Part shown: piece by piece, positions 23,701 to 35,824 of the stretch | Layout: each line of letters begins with the position of its first letter | How positions within the stretch are numbered: position 1 is the first letter of the stretch | DNA from: Acanthornis magna | Taxonomy: Eukaryota > Chordata > Aves > Passeriformes > Acanthizidae | Assembly: GCA_036785705.1 (NCBI GenBank) | Contig: JAWUZG010000138.1 | Coordinates: 885,501 to 949,500 of the forward strand | Reading direction: 5' to 3' | DNA: 64,000 bases | Notes under the pieces: generated by a model | Database searches by the model: none | Seen by the model: the letters and a program-made list of their open reading frames with translations, nothing else | What the model was told of the DNA's origin: nothing | Translations under genes and position numbers: made by a program

Positions 23701-24714
23701 GCCTGTCTTCCAGCCAAGATGACTCTTTGAATTAATCTCTTCCAGGTACCAGCTGTGTTTGTCTCATCCTGCTGAGCATCACTGATTGCTTTGAGGCTGT
23801 GTCACCTTGACAGCTCAGAAAATCCCCGGCTGCTCTTGAGGACTTCATTGCACTGGGATTTTCCCGTGTGATAGAGGTCCTCAGACATTCTATACTTGGG
23901 TCATGCCAGGGGCACCCCTCACATCTTGTAGGGTCTTGTCCTATCGTCTTTTTGTTGTGCTTTGTCTCAGTGCAGCTGAAGGAGATGTGGAATCCACAGT
24001 CATAAAGCTTGTAGGTGTACTAGGTATGGATGAGTTCCCCTTCTGCCTATTTTGAAGTTGTAGCCTTCAGGAAGCACCAGGATTTGCTCTTTGAATGGTG
24101 CAAATCTGCAGCTCAACAGTGAAAGCATCAAGTTTTGCTCAGCTTTGAAAGTGTTGTTGAAGAAAGACAAGTTATGCTTATTGAATGTGGCAACTGAACC
24201 TGAAATTTGTATCCTCGTCCATCTTTTCTTTAATAAGAACAACTGCTCTGACTTCAAGCACCACCTTGTCCTTGGTGCCTTTTGGAATGATCCAGAGGAC
24301 TTGCTTGGGAGAACTCTTTTGGGATTACAAGGACAGTTAAGCTATTTTTTTTTGCCAGGTCTCTGGATCCCAGCAGCTCCTTGGCCCATCAGAATGGTCT
24401 GGGAAAGGCTGGGAACTTCTGTTAGGAAATGAACAGGCAACAGAGAGCTCACTGGAGAGTTTTAAGGGCTTGTAGGAACAAGTGGTTGTGGATTCAGGGA
24501 CTTTCAGATGTGCTTTTGTGAAAGGAGGTGCTTAAATTCCACCAAAGTACAATATTTGGTACCAGAAGAGGTTTTTAGTGAAAGGCTATCTTTGGGAGTT
24601 GAGGGAGTCACATCCTCTTAAATGAGCCTGATCTCAGGTAGTACAAACTAATTTCCCTCCTTTGAATAAACCAGGGTCACGGTGATGTGCATGAGGACTT
24701 ACCTCTTCATCATC
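23701..24714. other. Unique sequence, no feature seen
   Basis: Two opposed frames (113 residues plus, 85 minus) overlap at 24000-24432 with no recognisable content. Confidence 0.5.
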
Positions 24715-25310
24715 AGGTGCATTTTACAGCTAATTCATAATGAGAAGAGAATTTCCACTGTCAGATCATTGTACCGCTGAGCAAAATCGGAGCAGCTGCC
24801 TTGTAAAATGTGAAATGGCATCAACACACCAGGCTGTGTTTCAGAGCATGTGACTGAGAATGTGATTGCGCTCGTTAATAATGAGCCGCTAAATTGGATG
24901 CAATTGCAATAGCTCATCATTGGTATAGAAATATTATGCTTTATAGGTACATTACTGGGCTGTATTCTATAAGGCTGTTAAGCTTATGCACTTTCCCTTG
25001 CAGTAAATGTCAGCAAGGTTACAATAAAATTTAATACAATATTATTAAAGCTGAAGTGCATCAGTATGGAATCATCATGTATGCACAGTAAAAAATCTTT
25101 ATTACTGCTTCCTTAACCTTCTTAAGGAGCTGCTTGTTTTAAAATACAGCAATGAAAAGGATTAAAATTTGGAGGTCTCTCTGTCCACCCAAAGGTTCAT
25201 TAGAATTTTCAGTGTAGATGGGAATTTTGCGACACATTAGTTCAAGTAAATTAAACATTAAAATTTCAGCCCTGCCAGGGAAATTTCAATGCAGCTGCAG
25301 ATTATAATAC
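24715..25310. other. Long AT-rich block, strong candidate conserved non-coding element
   Basis: Nearly 600 bp is free of repeats and rich in ATTA/TAAT cores (acagctaattcataatg, ctcgttaataatgagc, gcaattgcaatagc, acaataaaatttaatac). Five CpGs cluster between 24775 and 24888 (taccgc, atcgg, ttgcg, ctcg, gccgc), clearly more than the flanks. This resembles deeply conserved developmental enhancers, although I cannot align it. Confidence 0.38.
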
Positions 25311-25640
25311 AGGTGGCGAGGTCTCCTTACATTCACCTTAGTTTTCATGGGGTGGAACTGATTGGCAGATTGTTGGCCTCCAAAGGAGCCAGGCATGCCC
25401 TTGCCTGTGCACATCTCGGAGGGGTGGAACACCTAACGAACCTTCGGGGGTCTGCCATTACCATAACAATGCCAATGGCCTCCCCCTTGAGAAGAAATCA
25501 ATAGGCTGTGGGGCTCCCCGAACAACTTCCATGACCTCCCAAGGTTTCCAAAAGCAAGGTCAAGCAGCAAAGATCAAAGGCCCTGTGGAAACAGCCATCC
25601 CCTCCCTGACCTGCTGGCTTGGGAGGGAGCTCAGTCTTAC
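25311..25640. other. GC-richer unexplained block
   Basis: The composition shifts to GC-richer sequence with CpGs (ggcgagg, ctcggagg, taacgaacc, ttcgggg, cccgaac) and a 71-residue plus frame (25289-25504). I do not recognise a domain or repeat. It could be the end of the preceding conserved block, an unlisted transposon, or a short exon. Confidence 0.25.
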
Positions 25641-27985
25641 CTTGAATTATTGTCTTGGTTTAAGAAACCAGTGTTATTTGCACAGACTCTAGCCAGAAGA
25701 AATCAGAATTAATCCAGTGAAGTCTGAGGCATTACCTCCTGTTTGATTAGATTGTGAGTACCATTTTACGATGGTTTTCATGGGTGAAAATGCACGCAGA
25801 ATTGAACAGCAGCCCAGGGAGATGGTTCTGTTTGGTTTTTGTGCAGAGGAGTGTTAGAGCTCAGCTGTGTACCTCGGAGAAGTTATCAGTGATTAGAGCT
25901 ATTCTTGGTGCTTGCAAAGCTAATCCCTAAGTATTTGGAAAAAGCAAAATAGACCTTGACTGCATGAATTTTACAGTCAACTTCTTCAGACTTGTCTGGA
26001 ATGAGTAGCTGATGTAAAAAAATGTGTTTCAGATAGTGTCTTATCAGTAATCTCCAGCTTCCCACAGAAGCTCCAGAAATCAACTTCTGCATGAGATACA
26101 CCAGCTCAATCTGAGGTGTGTGCTCCACACACACATCTTATAATTCCACACTCTCAGCCTTGCAAATTGGTTCTTGTTTTCCTTTGTCATGAAAAGGATT
26201 TGGATTCTTGTCAAAATATTTTGGTGCTCGAGAGCTCCCACAGAGGGTGGATTTTAAGCAAGTGGGTACTTGATGCTTCCCACAAAGCTAATCTTAGCGG
26301 GGGTCTGGAAACAGCAGAGGACTGAAAATGCTGTTTGGGTACAGGGATTTCTTTTCCTTTCCAAGCAGCAGCTCCTGAAAGTGGCACTTGCCTCAGATAG
26401 ATTAAGTTCCTCTCTCTGCCACTTCTGCTGTTGACAATGCTTTTAAATCACAGTTTTAAGAGCCCGTGTCAGAGATTTCATCTCTGAAAATATATGAGGA
26501 GCTGCTGCCTGTTGTGCAGGTGTGGTTTTGTGACAGCCAGGCTGCAGATCCCTGTGCCCAGGGTGGCCCTGCACAGCGGTGTGATCTTCTCCATCCCCAC
26601 AGGCATGGATGCTGTGGGACACTGCTGAACTGGGAAAAAATCAGGGGTGGGTTCAAAGGAAGGTGAAGAGACCTGCAGTGGTGCTGTGAAGCCAGCGGGC
26701 AGGGGAAGGGATGGGAGGAAAACCAGGAGGAATTGGCTTGCATTGGTGAGAGCTTTGGGTGCCACGTGTCACTCCCTCTGCGCACAGGTTGGTCATACAT
26801 CTCAGGTGGGTCTGTGCACACACAGAGGCACATCAAACCTGCTCTCTCTAGCAAGATGAAGACTTGTTCTGGCTTTTTCCTTTAAGGTTTTGGAGTGCAG
26901 AACTCCAGGGGTATAGCTGTTTGTGTTGCTGCTCCCTCCCTGTGCATGGGGTACAGACTCTTGAAGACTTTCTCTGAAGGCCAGTCCAGGCTTGGACATC
27001 CCACGGAGTCTGGTCAGTTCTACAGCACACAGACCTTGTGCTGGTGGTCACCTTTTGTGTGTGTTATCAGAGTGTGGTGATGGTAGGGTAGGAGGGGTAC
27101 GGGAAAGGGCCACTCATATGAAATTAAAAACTTTTGGTTCTCCCTCCTCCTTTCTTGCAAAGTTATGGAAAGGAAAGGGTTATGATGGACCTCTGGAAAG
27201 GGTTAAAGAACAAATTTACAGGGGATAAAATCCAAAAATCTTGTTTTAAGTGGACACAGATCATGCTGCAACATTTCCTTCTCTCACCCTGCTTGCTTGC
27301 TCTCTCTACTCTGCCTTCCTACCCCTCCCAGACACTACAGCCTTTTTTCCTGATTGTCTCATTGCTGCACTGTGGGACTTGAGAAAAACACAGTCCTTTT
27401 CTCCATGTGTGGACCTCCCTTGCGGTGCTGTCTGCTCCATCTTCCCACTGCTCATTTTCTTCTATGGTGATCCTTTGCTTTCCCTCCTGTAATTGCTTTC
27501 TTGAGGTTTATTTTCATCTCAGTGCCTGATGTGACCAAAGTACATAAGTCTGTATCTATTGATTGCTGACAGCAGAGTCTGCTTGTTCTCCAGTAATATT
27601 TCTAGTGTCAGCATTCATCTTCCTTTCAATCTAAGAGATATGTCAGGACCACATCACTAAGGCTTCAGTTTTTTCTCCCTATCAGCAGCATTCTTTCCCC
27701 ATGATTAATATCTGTAAATTGCTAAGGGAAAAATTAAACTTTTCCTCAAACCCTTAAATATTTTGAGACTCCACAATCATTTTACATTTTCAGGAGGGAG
27801 GCCACAGCTAAGGAAGCTGTTCCTAATGGTCTCTGGACTTTTTGAGAACTGCCTTTTTGGTCTGATGTCTGTGGTCTCATATAACCAAAGTCATCAGTTC
27901 CTTTAATATATTGGCAGCTTGCATCCACATGCACACACACCTGTTTTCACCATGCTTGAGGGTAGCCCATACTCATCAATAGCCC
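25641..27985. other. Unique sequence, no feature seen
   Basis: Frames at 26456-26854 and 27134-27492 are typical chance frames on alternating strands. No repeat family is recognised. Confidence 0.5.
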
Positions 27986-28005
27986 TTTTTTTTTTTTTTT
28001 TTTTT
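27986..28005. repeat. Poly(T) run of 20
   Basis: Twenty consecutive T. It could be the tail of a minus-strand retroposon, but the adjacent sequence on the right shows no known body. Confidence 0.9.
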
Positions 28006-29579
28006 GGACACTAACGCTGGTATTTCTGGGAGTTGTAGCAATGAGCTATGGCTGTCACTGTGGTGTATGATGTCAGTTCATAGGTGTGTCTGCCAGGGTA
28101 AATATCAGCTGCTTCCACTTTATCCAGGGCTGCTGTAGGATAAATTTGCTGTACACACTGCGGAAGCTTGGTGGCAGAATGTGTGTGTCACTTCTACCCA
28201 GTCCAAAGTCACTTGTTCTCTGCTGCTCTTCATGGGGATGGGTTCTGTTTATGATAAAATCACAGTGAATTTGGTAAGATGCTCTGGAGTTCCTTTAGTT
28301 AATGACAGGAAGGGATGTACTGCATGTCTTGAGCAGCCTGTGAAAAGCACAACCAATGGCTGCTGAAACTCTGTTTTGTCGGTGATGTGAAGGATGGTTT
28401 TAATTTCCCCATAGGTGTCTTTTTCATCTCAGGAACCAGCTGATGGTGGCATTAGTTCAGCTTCTATCATTTACTTCAGAGGTCTTGAGTTATGCTTGAC
28501 CATCAGACGAGTGCTGTGATAGTTACAATACTTCACACGCCTCTTTTCCTGAACAGATTCCTTTCATTGAATTGGCTGATTACCAGTCATCAATACATCT
28601 TTCCAAATTTTTCACATGAGAGCAATGCCATGGTAGCTGATTACTTTGAACAGTCCTACTGATTTTCCTTAGTGCTTTTCCAGGGATCATGTCCAAACTC
28701 CATCCAGACTGATGTGTTTGTCTTGGGGAGCTCCATTTTGGGTTGGGACTTCTGGATGCACCTATTACTTCAGGGGTGTTTCAGGTGGTGCTTGATTCCT
28801 GCAAAATCAGCAAAGTCCATATTTTTATTTATATTTTACTGCTTTCAGAGAATATTTGCAGCAAGGAATCTGAGAGCTGTGAAAACACACCTGGTAAAAC
28901 AGAAGGAATGGAAGCAGGGGGAAACATCTCCCTCGTTGTACCACATCAGGGCCCAGATAAAAATGACCCACATAGAGCACTTTGAAGTGTGCCTTTAGGT
29001 TTGAAGCTATAACAAATTTTAGTGGTGGGCAGGTTCTTACTGAGAAGAAGAGTGCAATTGCACTTATGAAGGTGCTGGACTGAATTTTGGAGGAACTATA
29101 GTGCTTGGTGGGAAAGGAATAAGCCATTTCAGACTGTTTTGCTGGAGCTGGCATTTGGAAGGTAAAGATGAAAGGACATTTGCTGTTACATCCAGGCCAT
29201 CAGAAAAAACATACAACAGATATATGTGGCTTACATAGTAATGGAAAAATTGGGTTCAATTTGTTGAATGTTTGGGATGAGAGAGAATGTCATTTATCAC
29301 CTGCAAACCGACATCAGACATCACTTGGGGAGAATCCAACCTGTGGGAGAATTACCACAATCTGCCTTGGAAGGATTCCATTCCCTGTGGTTATCATGAA
29401 GGTTTTATGACCCTTTGACAGCAGCTGGTGGCAGGTGGTCAACAAGTACTTCAGTGACGTGAAAAAGTGTTTGTTAATGAAATTGTCTGGTGGTTTTTCT
29501 AATTGGGAAAATAATACTGGAGCTGAAACGGCAAACTCTCTTAAAAAGGTAATGGCAAACAGTAGTCTTCAAGAAATGG
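28006..29579. other. Unique sequence, no feature seen
   Basis: Frames of about 110 residues on both strands near 28672-29154 lack any domain. No repeat is recognised up to the CR1 at 29.58 kb. Confidence 0.5.
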
Positions 29580-29673
29580 TCTAGTGGAAGTTGTCCCTGC
29601 CCATGGCAGCGGGTTGGAGTGAGAAGAGCTTTAAGAACTCTTCCAACCCAAGCCAGATTCTGGGATTCTATTG
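29580..29673 (+). mobile_element. CR1 LINE 3' end, very short
   Basis: The CR1 terminal segment is visible: tgtccctgcccatggcag, a diverged 'gagctttaagaactcttccaaccc', then attctgggattcta. Only the last 90-95 bases remain. Confidence 0.88.
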
Positions 29674-30248
29674 TAGAAATGGGTTTTATTGGTTTTTGTG
29701 GCTGCTGTGTCCTCTCTGAATACCCACGTCTGTAGCACGTGATCTTATGACAAAGGACTGCGATGCCTGAAGATTATTTTAGCTTTTTATACATTTTTCA
29801 TATATTTGTAGCCTTGTAGATTTTTAATATATATTTGTGTAGCTTCTAGTATTTTTCCTGCCTTCTCTCACGGTTTAACAAACCCTTACTAATACATTCT
29901 TGAAATGCTGTTTAGTCCTATTCTTAAGCAGAGAATTCCTGACAAGGACATCTTATTTTCTACCAGGACTTAAGAGACATAACAAGAAAACAGGGCAAAG
30001 TAGCCCGTGGACCAGCTCCAAGGTGCTGACCCAGGGGTGGGTTACTTGGTTAACTGATTGGATGTACCAGCTAGATGGACTAATTAATTAACCTTATAAA
30101 AATGATAGAAATACACATAGAAATGATAGGTATCACACATGCACAATGCTGTATTTTGTGCACCTGGAAGCTTTCATTAAAGAATTGCTTTTTTATCTTA
30201 CCTCTTTAACTCTATTGCAAGGTTTTTTCCTTTTGTTTTTAGGCAACA
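29672..30248 (+). mobile_element. Probable ERV LTR, plus strand
   Basis: The stretch begins with TG directly after the CR1 tail and ends about 30248 in ...GGCAACA. It has a TATA-like box (ttataaaa, 30095-30102) and a polyadenylation-signal variant (ATTAAA, 30176-30181) about 75 nt downstream, followed by about 65 nt of T-rich U5-like sequence. The order and spacing fit U3-R-U5, and the segment around the signal resembles passerine ERV LTRs I recall. No internal gene is seen to the right and no target-site duplication is visible, so the 5' limit in particular is uncertain. Confidence 0.5.
30095..30102 (+). promoter_or_regulatory. TATA-like box of the probable LTR
   Basis: TTATAAAA lies 73-80 nt upstream of the ATTAAA signal, a spacing seen in compact retroviral LTRs. 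Confidence 0.4.
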
Positions 30249-30566
30249 ACTGAGCTCTGGAGACCAAATGTTTGGTGACCAAAATCTCTCCAAAGTGCAG
30301 GTTGTGGCTGTCATGATTTCAGCCCCAAAACAGCCAGCTCAGAAGGCAAGGGCCACTGCTCACACTGCCCAGGGCTGAGTGTGCTCATGGTGGTGCTCCA
30401 GAATGAAAGTGTCCCTTGACTCCATGTGTTCATTTTTCAGCTTCAGGTTGCACCAGGATGACTGGAATGGCTGTGGAAGTAGCCACAAGAGAAAGAGGCA
30501 CACTGGGAGGGGACAGGACACAGAAGCAAGGGCTCAAAGGCAGGGGAAGGTGCAGTGGGGCAATCA
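30249..30566. other. Sequence right of the probable LTR, with overlapping palindromes
   Basis: At 30263-30283 two palindromes share their middle arm: ACCAAA-TG-TTTGGT and TTTGGT-G-ACCAAA. The position is where a primer-binding site would follow a 5' LTR, but I cannot match it to a tRNA end. The rest is unremarkable. Confidence 0.4.
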
Positions 30567-30567
30567 G

Positions 30568-30594
30568 CAAATTCTGCAAATTCTGCAAATTCTG
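30568..30594. repeat. Three tandem copies of a 9-mer
   Basis: gcaaattct is repeated three times without change. It is a minor local slippage product. Confidence 0.9.
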
Positions 30595-31924
30595 TGCATG
30601 CAATCTGATGTGTTTCTCTGCATGCTCCCTCAGAGCTACTTCTGAGACCCTGGCACATTGGCTTAGGGTTCCTGTTCCTCTTCCCATCACCATGTGAGCA
30701 CCAATGCCTGCCAAGCCAGGAGAGGGAAAATTCAAAACAAGGCACAGATGTTTTGTGTCACCCCTGCTAATGCTGGACAGAGATGCCATCCTGTCCCCAC
30801 ATGAAGGCTGGGGTGACACTGGGTGTGAGTGGCTGAGGGAGCTTGTGTGGGTGCTGGGCATTGGTTTGACTGTAGGTTTTGGAGCCAAGGAGAGATGTTT
30901 GTTGAGGAAGATCTGTCTTGCAGGTGTCTGTTCCCCTGCTTTTGCTCCTCCCACGCCAAGAGGACACCAGGGCAGATTTCCTGGCCCAGAGGTCAGCTTT
31001 CTGGACAAGTGTTGCCTGCAGTGTGCACGCCCCAGGCTTCTCCCTGCCCTCCACCCAGCCCCTGCCCTTCAAGCGTGCAAAATGGCACACCACACATCTA
31101 TTCCCTGTATTCCAGCGTGCCCATGAAGCTTCAGCCTTTGTTATTCTTTAAAAAGGGAAGATTTTGTTTCAGATGTGTGTCGAGCGAAGGCTCTGGCTCT
31201 TTGTTTTATTCCCTGTGATGGATTCCTGAGTCGTGGCATTACACAGAGCCCAGTGTGGTGCCGCACTGCAGCTCCAGGCTCTTTGCAGGGTCTCCAGAAG
31301 GATGCTGAGAAATCACCAATCACTTCTTAAACCCTGCAAGAGACATCTGCAGGGAATATCCACCTACCTAAGGGTAGTCATTGCCACAGAAAGGAAATTG
31401 TTCCCCTTTATTCATGGGATATGACTGCAGGATAAATAAAAAGTGAGAACAAGTTTTAAGTGCTTACACCAAGAGGGTCAGAGGGGTCACCTGCATTTGT
31501 GAAAAGTCCAGCACCTCTTGTCCCCTGTGCTGCCAACAGATGGAAATCATTTCACTGGGGGGTGTGAGCTGAGGTCAGTGAGGGAGAGAGGCAGAGCCCA
31601 TAAGGAACAGCTCATTAATACCCCACGGCCAAGAACCTCCTTTCTGAGCTGTTTTCTTTGTGCTGGCATAAAACACAAAGGGGAACAGGCGAGCCCATGG
31701 GCTGTAGGAGTTTAAATCCATAATTACATGGTGACTTGTGCGGTGAGAACATCTTGGGCTTATAAGGAAAAACAAACACCAGCATGAAGCTCCAATGTTA
31801 TATATAAAATCCAGGCATATATACTCCATCTATATAAATGCAAGTTTGTCTTATTTTGGATATTGTGTACACGAGTGTTTTTCAAATGTCTCTGATCTTT
31901 CTGCCTAATTCATAAATCATAACA
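30595..31924. other. Unique sequence, no feature seen
   Basis: Six overlapping frames of 75-192 residues occupy 30430-31218 on both strands. The density reflects low stop content and not a gene, since none has a domain. Confidence 0.5.
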
Positions 31925-32310
31925 GGAGATACAAGAAAAGGAATTGGGTGATCATTAAAGTACTATGCACTGGATATATTTTTCCTTTCCTCTTTCAGTC
32001 TGAGAGCTCATTAAAAGCTCGCTTGCCTCTTGAAGTATCTTGACACTGAAGATGATGATGAATAGAACTGCAAAGAGTTGTTAATAATTTGAAATACGTT
32101 ATCAGAATCACATGATGATACTACAGGATATTGTTATAAAGGAGTTATTTGTGTTTGTTTTATTTGGTTACCTACTTAATCGACCCAGATTAGAAACAGA
32201 GCATTAAGCTGAGCAAGTATTTATTTTCTCTCTAAAAGGACATTTTAATTAAAAATGAACTATTAGAAAAAGAAGCCTGGGCAGATGAGAATTACTGGAA
32301 TGACAGCATC
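31925..32310. other. AT-rich block, possible conserved non-coding element
   Basis: About 385 bp of repeat-free AT-rich sequence contains gtgatcattaaagtac, gttgttaataatttg, ttttaattaaaaatg and retained CpGs (ctcgctt, tacgtta, atcgacc). This is enhancer-like texture, judged from composition only. Confidence 0.3.
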
Positions 32311-33990
32311 ACAGCCATGTTCATTGGTGTTTAATTCCAAACTCTTGCCAGTCTCCTTTTCTTCCCTGGTGTAAGTGCTTTGAGGGCCAGGGGTCAGTTC
32401 CTGACATGCTGAAATGGAAGTGTCTGCTCAAGTGCTTTGCTGGGTCTGTCCCTCCAGAGCTGGAGCCATTGGTTTGTCCTTGGCAGAGGGTGACAGAGGG
32501 CTGGACACCCTCAGCCTGCACTGCTCTGACAAATCCTGTAAAACCCTTGGCTGGGCTCTTGTTGTGGGTAGCAGCCTCTTTGCTCCCCATGCAAAAATCT
32601 CTGCTAATTGTGATGAAGGAACAGCTTGTGCTGCTGCTAGAGGATTTTCCTCCGTCCCCGTGGGGGATTCAGCCTATGCAGAGGCATTTTCAAAGGAGTC
32701 TGTACAACCTAAGGGGCCCATTCACACCCCCCTGTGAACCATTGCAGATTCATCCTGATAGAGATGTTTAATGATGATGTTAATATAGATGTTTAATGTA
32801 TTTAGGAGGTTTTGTCTTGGAGGAAAGCTGTTTTTTTCACAGAGCACAGAAGCACATTGACAATTTAATCTCTACACAGAGGTGTCTGTGGTACAATCTC
32901 ACACACCCCAAAAGAAGTTTGGGACTTTGTCCCTTGAGGTTAGGCTGTGTGTGGGGTCCAAGATATTAAACTCCATGGGGTGCAGGTTTCCAAATGTTCA
33001 AACTGTGTTCGTTGATGGGAAGCATGTGCCTAAATCCCCACTGCTCTGATTTGCAAAGGCAGTTGGGTACTCTGAGGGGCATTTCCAAAGTGCAGGGGTG
33101 GCCACCCCCCTTCAAGCTGTGCTGTCCTTGAAGTTCTTCTCTTTCTCTCCCACCCAACTCTGCCTCCTGTAGCAGGGAGGCAGCACCTGCCTTCCCAAAG
33201 CACATTACTCACGCCAGGTCAGCTCTTCGTTTTCCTCCATCCACTTGATGCTCCCAGACAGAGCATCCTGTAAATCATATTTAAAAATCCATTAGTGTAA
33301 TGTTTCTGGAGTTGATATTAAGTGAGCTTTGGGGATCCTGCTGGCTCCAAATTCCCTTGTCTCAGACTAATTTACAGTATATTTCACCAGGACAGGCATT
33401 TCCATACTTAAGGGCCAACCTTGACCCTTTTCTCTCTATCCTTTTTGTTCTATTATTCAGCTGTTTTTAGCAGATGATTGATGGCTTCTGATGTCAGTGT
33501 TAAGTTTGTTCTTCTGTATTCCCAACTACCACTTTAAAAAGGGAGGGACAGAATAAATGGGAAATTAAATACATGGGGCAGGTGAAGGCATCAGCTGATC
33601 CTGACCCTGCAGTGGCTCCTCCAGCCTTTGCTGGGATGTGCTGCTCAGGCCAGGGGAACAAACCTTTGGCAGGTGCAGGATTGGGTGTGGGGGCTCCATG
33701 CTTTGGTTTTCCATGCAGGATGAAATGCTGCATTAGCAGAAGCTGTTCCCCTTCTCTGCTCCTGACATTGAGAGGGAGCCAGGGACAGCTGGGGGTGCTC
33801 CAGGCTGCCTGGAGCAGCAGGGATGCTGTTGAGCAGGTCCTACAACCACATAAAAGCTGATGAGTGCTTATTTAAACAAAGAAGTTAGAGTAATCTAGTA
33901 AGGGAGGGAAGGTTTCTCCCTTTGACACGGACATGTGGAGAGTCCCACAGCCTGGCTGAAAGTAGGGAAAGCATCCTTAGGGAAAGTATG
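32311..33990. other. Unique sequence, no feature seen
   Basis: The 121-residue plus and 89-residue minus frames around 32321-32771 overlap. Neither has a recognisable product, and no repeat is seen. Confidence 0.5.
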
Positions 33991-34160
33991 ATGGAATCAC
34001 AGAATTGTTTGTGTTGGGAGAGACCTTAAAGGTCATCTCATTCCAATTCCCTTGCAATGAGCAGGGACATCTTCAACCAGACCAGGCTGGGAGTCTTGTC
34101 CAGCCAGGGCTGGGATGTTCCCAGAGCACCCACAACCTCTCTGGGAACTTGAGCCAGGAA
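33991..34160 (-). mobile_element. CR1 LINE 3' end, minus strand
   Basis: The plus strand reads atggaatcacagaattgttt, then gagaccttaaaggtcatctc and gagcagggacatcttcaacc, the reverse complement of the CR1 terminus. Divergence is clear and the copy is cut after about 170 bp. Confidence 0.9.
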
Positions 34161-34990
34161 TACAACAACAGTCCTTGTTATTTATTTAAAGCTTTGATAG
34201 AAGAGTTACAAAGTACTTTGCAGATAGTGCAGACCTGAGCCTTGCAATTCTCCTGTAAGACAGGCTGGGAACTCATCAAGACTTCAGGCTGCTAAGAGCA
34301 GTTTGCAGCCAAAAGGGAATGGGGCTTCTTCCAAATGTGTATTGAGGGTGTGAGCAGTTTGGCTCTTAAATTTTAAGATGGATTATCATCTTCAAAATAC
34401 CGAGCAGCCCATCAGATGCTTGAACTGTGAAGCTGGACAGTGCATCCAAGTCTGTACTTTGGAAGAAATTCCTTTAAAACAAGCAAGATCTTGGTGGACA
34501 TTCCTAGGGGGAAGTCTTGTGTTTGCAAAATGTATCTGCAAGCAGAAATCTCAGTATTTGCCTCATTGAGTGCACAGATTTCAGATATAACAGTGGTTCA
34601 TGGCTTTTATCCTTTTATCCTACCTGATTATTAGGCTGTGTATTTTTTAAAATAAATGTGAAAGTCATGGACAATTTGGTCTGCTTGGTTTCCTGGCTGT
34701 CCTTCAAAAAGACAGCATTATTCTTCACTACCAAACCTTTGGGGTGAAGGCTAAGCTGAGCATACCTTGTGGCATGCTAGTTTTTAAAATAGATGAGAAT
34801 GTCCCAGAGAGGTCCTGTGAACTGAGGTCCTTGTGCCGCACAACTCCTTGGACAGTGAAGTGAAAGAACAGCTTGCTCCATGTCTGGGCAGTCAGACCTT
34901 CACACAGCCCTCTCACACCTCTCACCGTTATCTTTCCTTGCTTCTCCTGCTCTGTGGAACTTAAAGTCGCTCCAAAATATGCCGAGAAAT
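34161..34990. other. Unique sequence, no feature seen
   Basis: No repeat, exon or RNA gene is recognised between the CR1 end and the open-frame stretch to the right. Confidence 0.5.
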
Positions 34991-34991
34991 T

Positions 34992-35824
34992 TTAACAGTA
35001 ATGCTGTTTTGAATCTGCTTCACAGGGCTGGCAGTCAGAGCCCTGACATCTCAGAAGTCTCCCTGGAGAAGGAAAGCTGATAACAGCAAAGTTCACTCCT
35101 GGAAGCTGGGCAGACCCAAAGGCCTCTGCTTTTGCTTGGTCTCTGCTGAAGGTGATTGACTTTGAGTGAGCAATTGCTGCTGACTCTGCAACTTGATCCT
35201 GGAGTTTATATTCTGTGTAAGTAACCTTGAGATAGGGATAACTCATAACCTTTACCTGACCCTGGCTGTGCATCTGAAGTGAACAGGAGCTCTTTGTTTG
35301 GGGTTTTGGGAGCCATGGGAGGTAGATTTAGCTTATAGTCATGAACTGACGCTAAACATATGTGTCCAGACAGCTGCTCCTTCATTTCATCTATGAGTAA
35401 GGATTGATTTATACACATAGTGGATTGTTCCAACACAATTGTGGAATTGGTACCAAACCATTGACCATTGGTTGACTTGGTCTTTTTTGATAAAATGAAA
35501 CATTTGTTTTGAGGGAAGAAGGACTTTGCATATTGGCAGGTGAGTGAAACAGTGGAGAAGATCAAGTGCAGCCCATGGTCTGCATGCTGTGAAAGTGCCA
35601 GCACGAGGACTCGGCACGTTGCAGACTCCTGAAACGCCGTGCAGGTGAGGAATGCTTTGGTGATGACAGGATGTGTCATGCATGTTGCACTCAGTCAGGT
35701 TGTGGCAGGAAACATGTGTTACATGGAATGGGATAATATCAGACCAGGTGGGACCCAGAACCATCTTAGGGGGTTCATGAAGGACTGTACAAGTTGTCTC
35801 CTTTATGATCACCCACTCTCCCAT
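34992..35824 (-). other. Minus-strand stretch with overlapping open frames, unidentified
   Basis: Three minus-strand frames hand over to one another with overlaps: 35824-35387 (145 residues), 35679-35206 (157) and 35273-34992 (93). A succession like this on one strand can mark a frameshifted pseudogene or a decayed retroelement. The translations include a Cys- and Asn-rich part but show no domain I can name. There is no LTR, poly(A) tail or splice pattern at the edges that I can see. Chance openness remains a fair explanation. Confidence 0.2.

Noticed and set aside
25289..25504. 71-residue plus-strand frame considered as a metabolic-enzyme exon
   Set aside because: A faint resemblance to phosphoribosyltransferase-like text did not hold: no motif residues align and no splice sites fit.
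30430..31218. Cluster of six overlapping frames (75-192 residues)
   Set aside because: Frames overlap on both strands without a domain; this reflects a stop-poor stretch.
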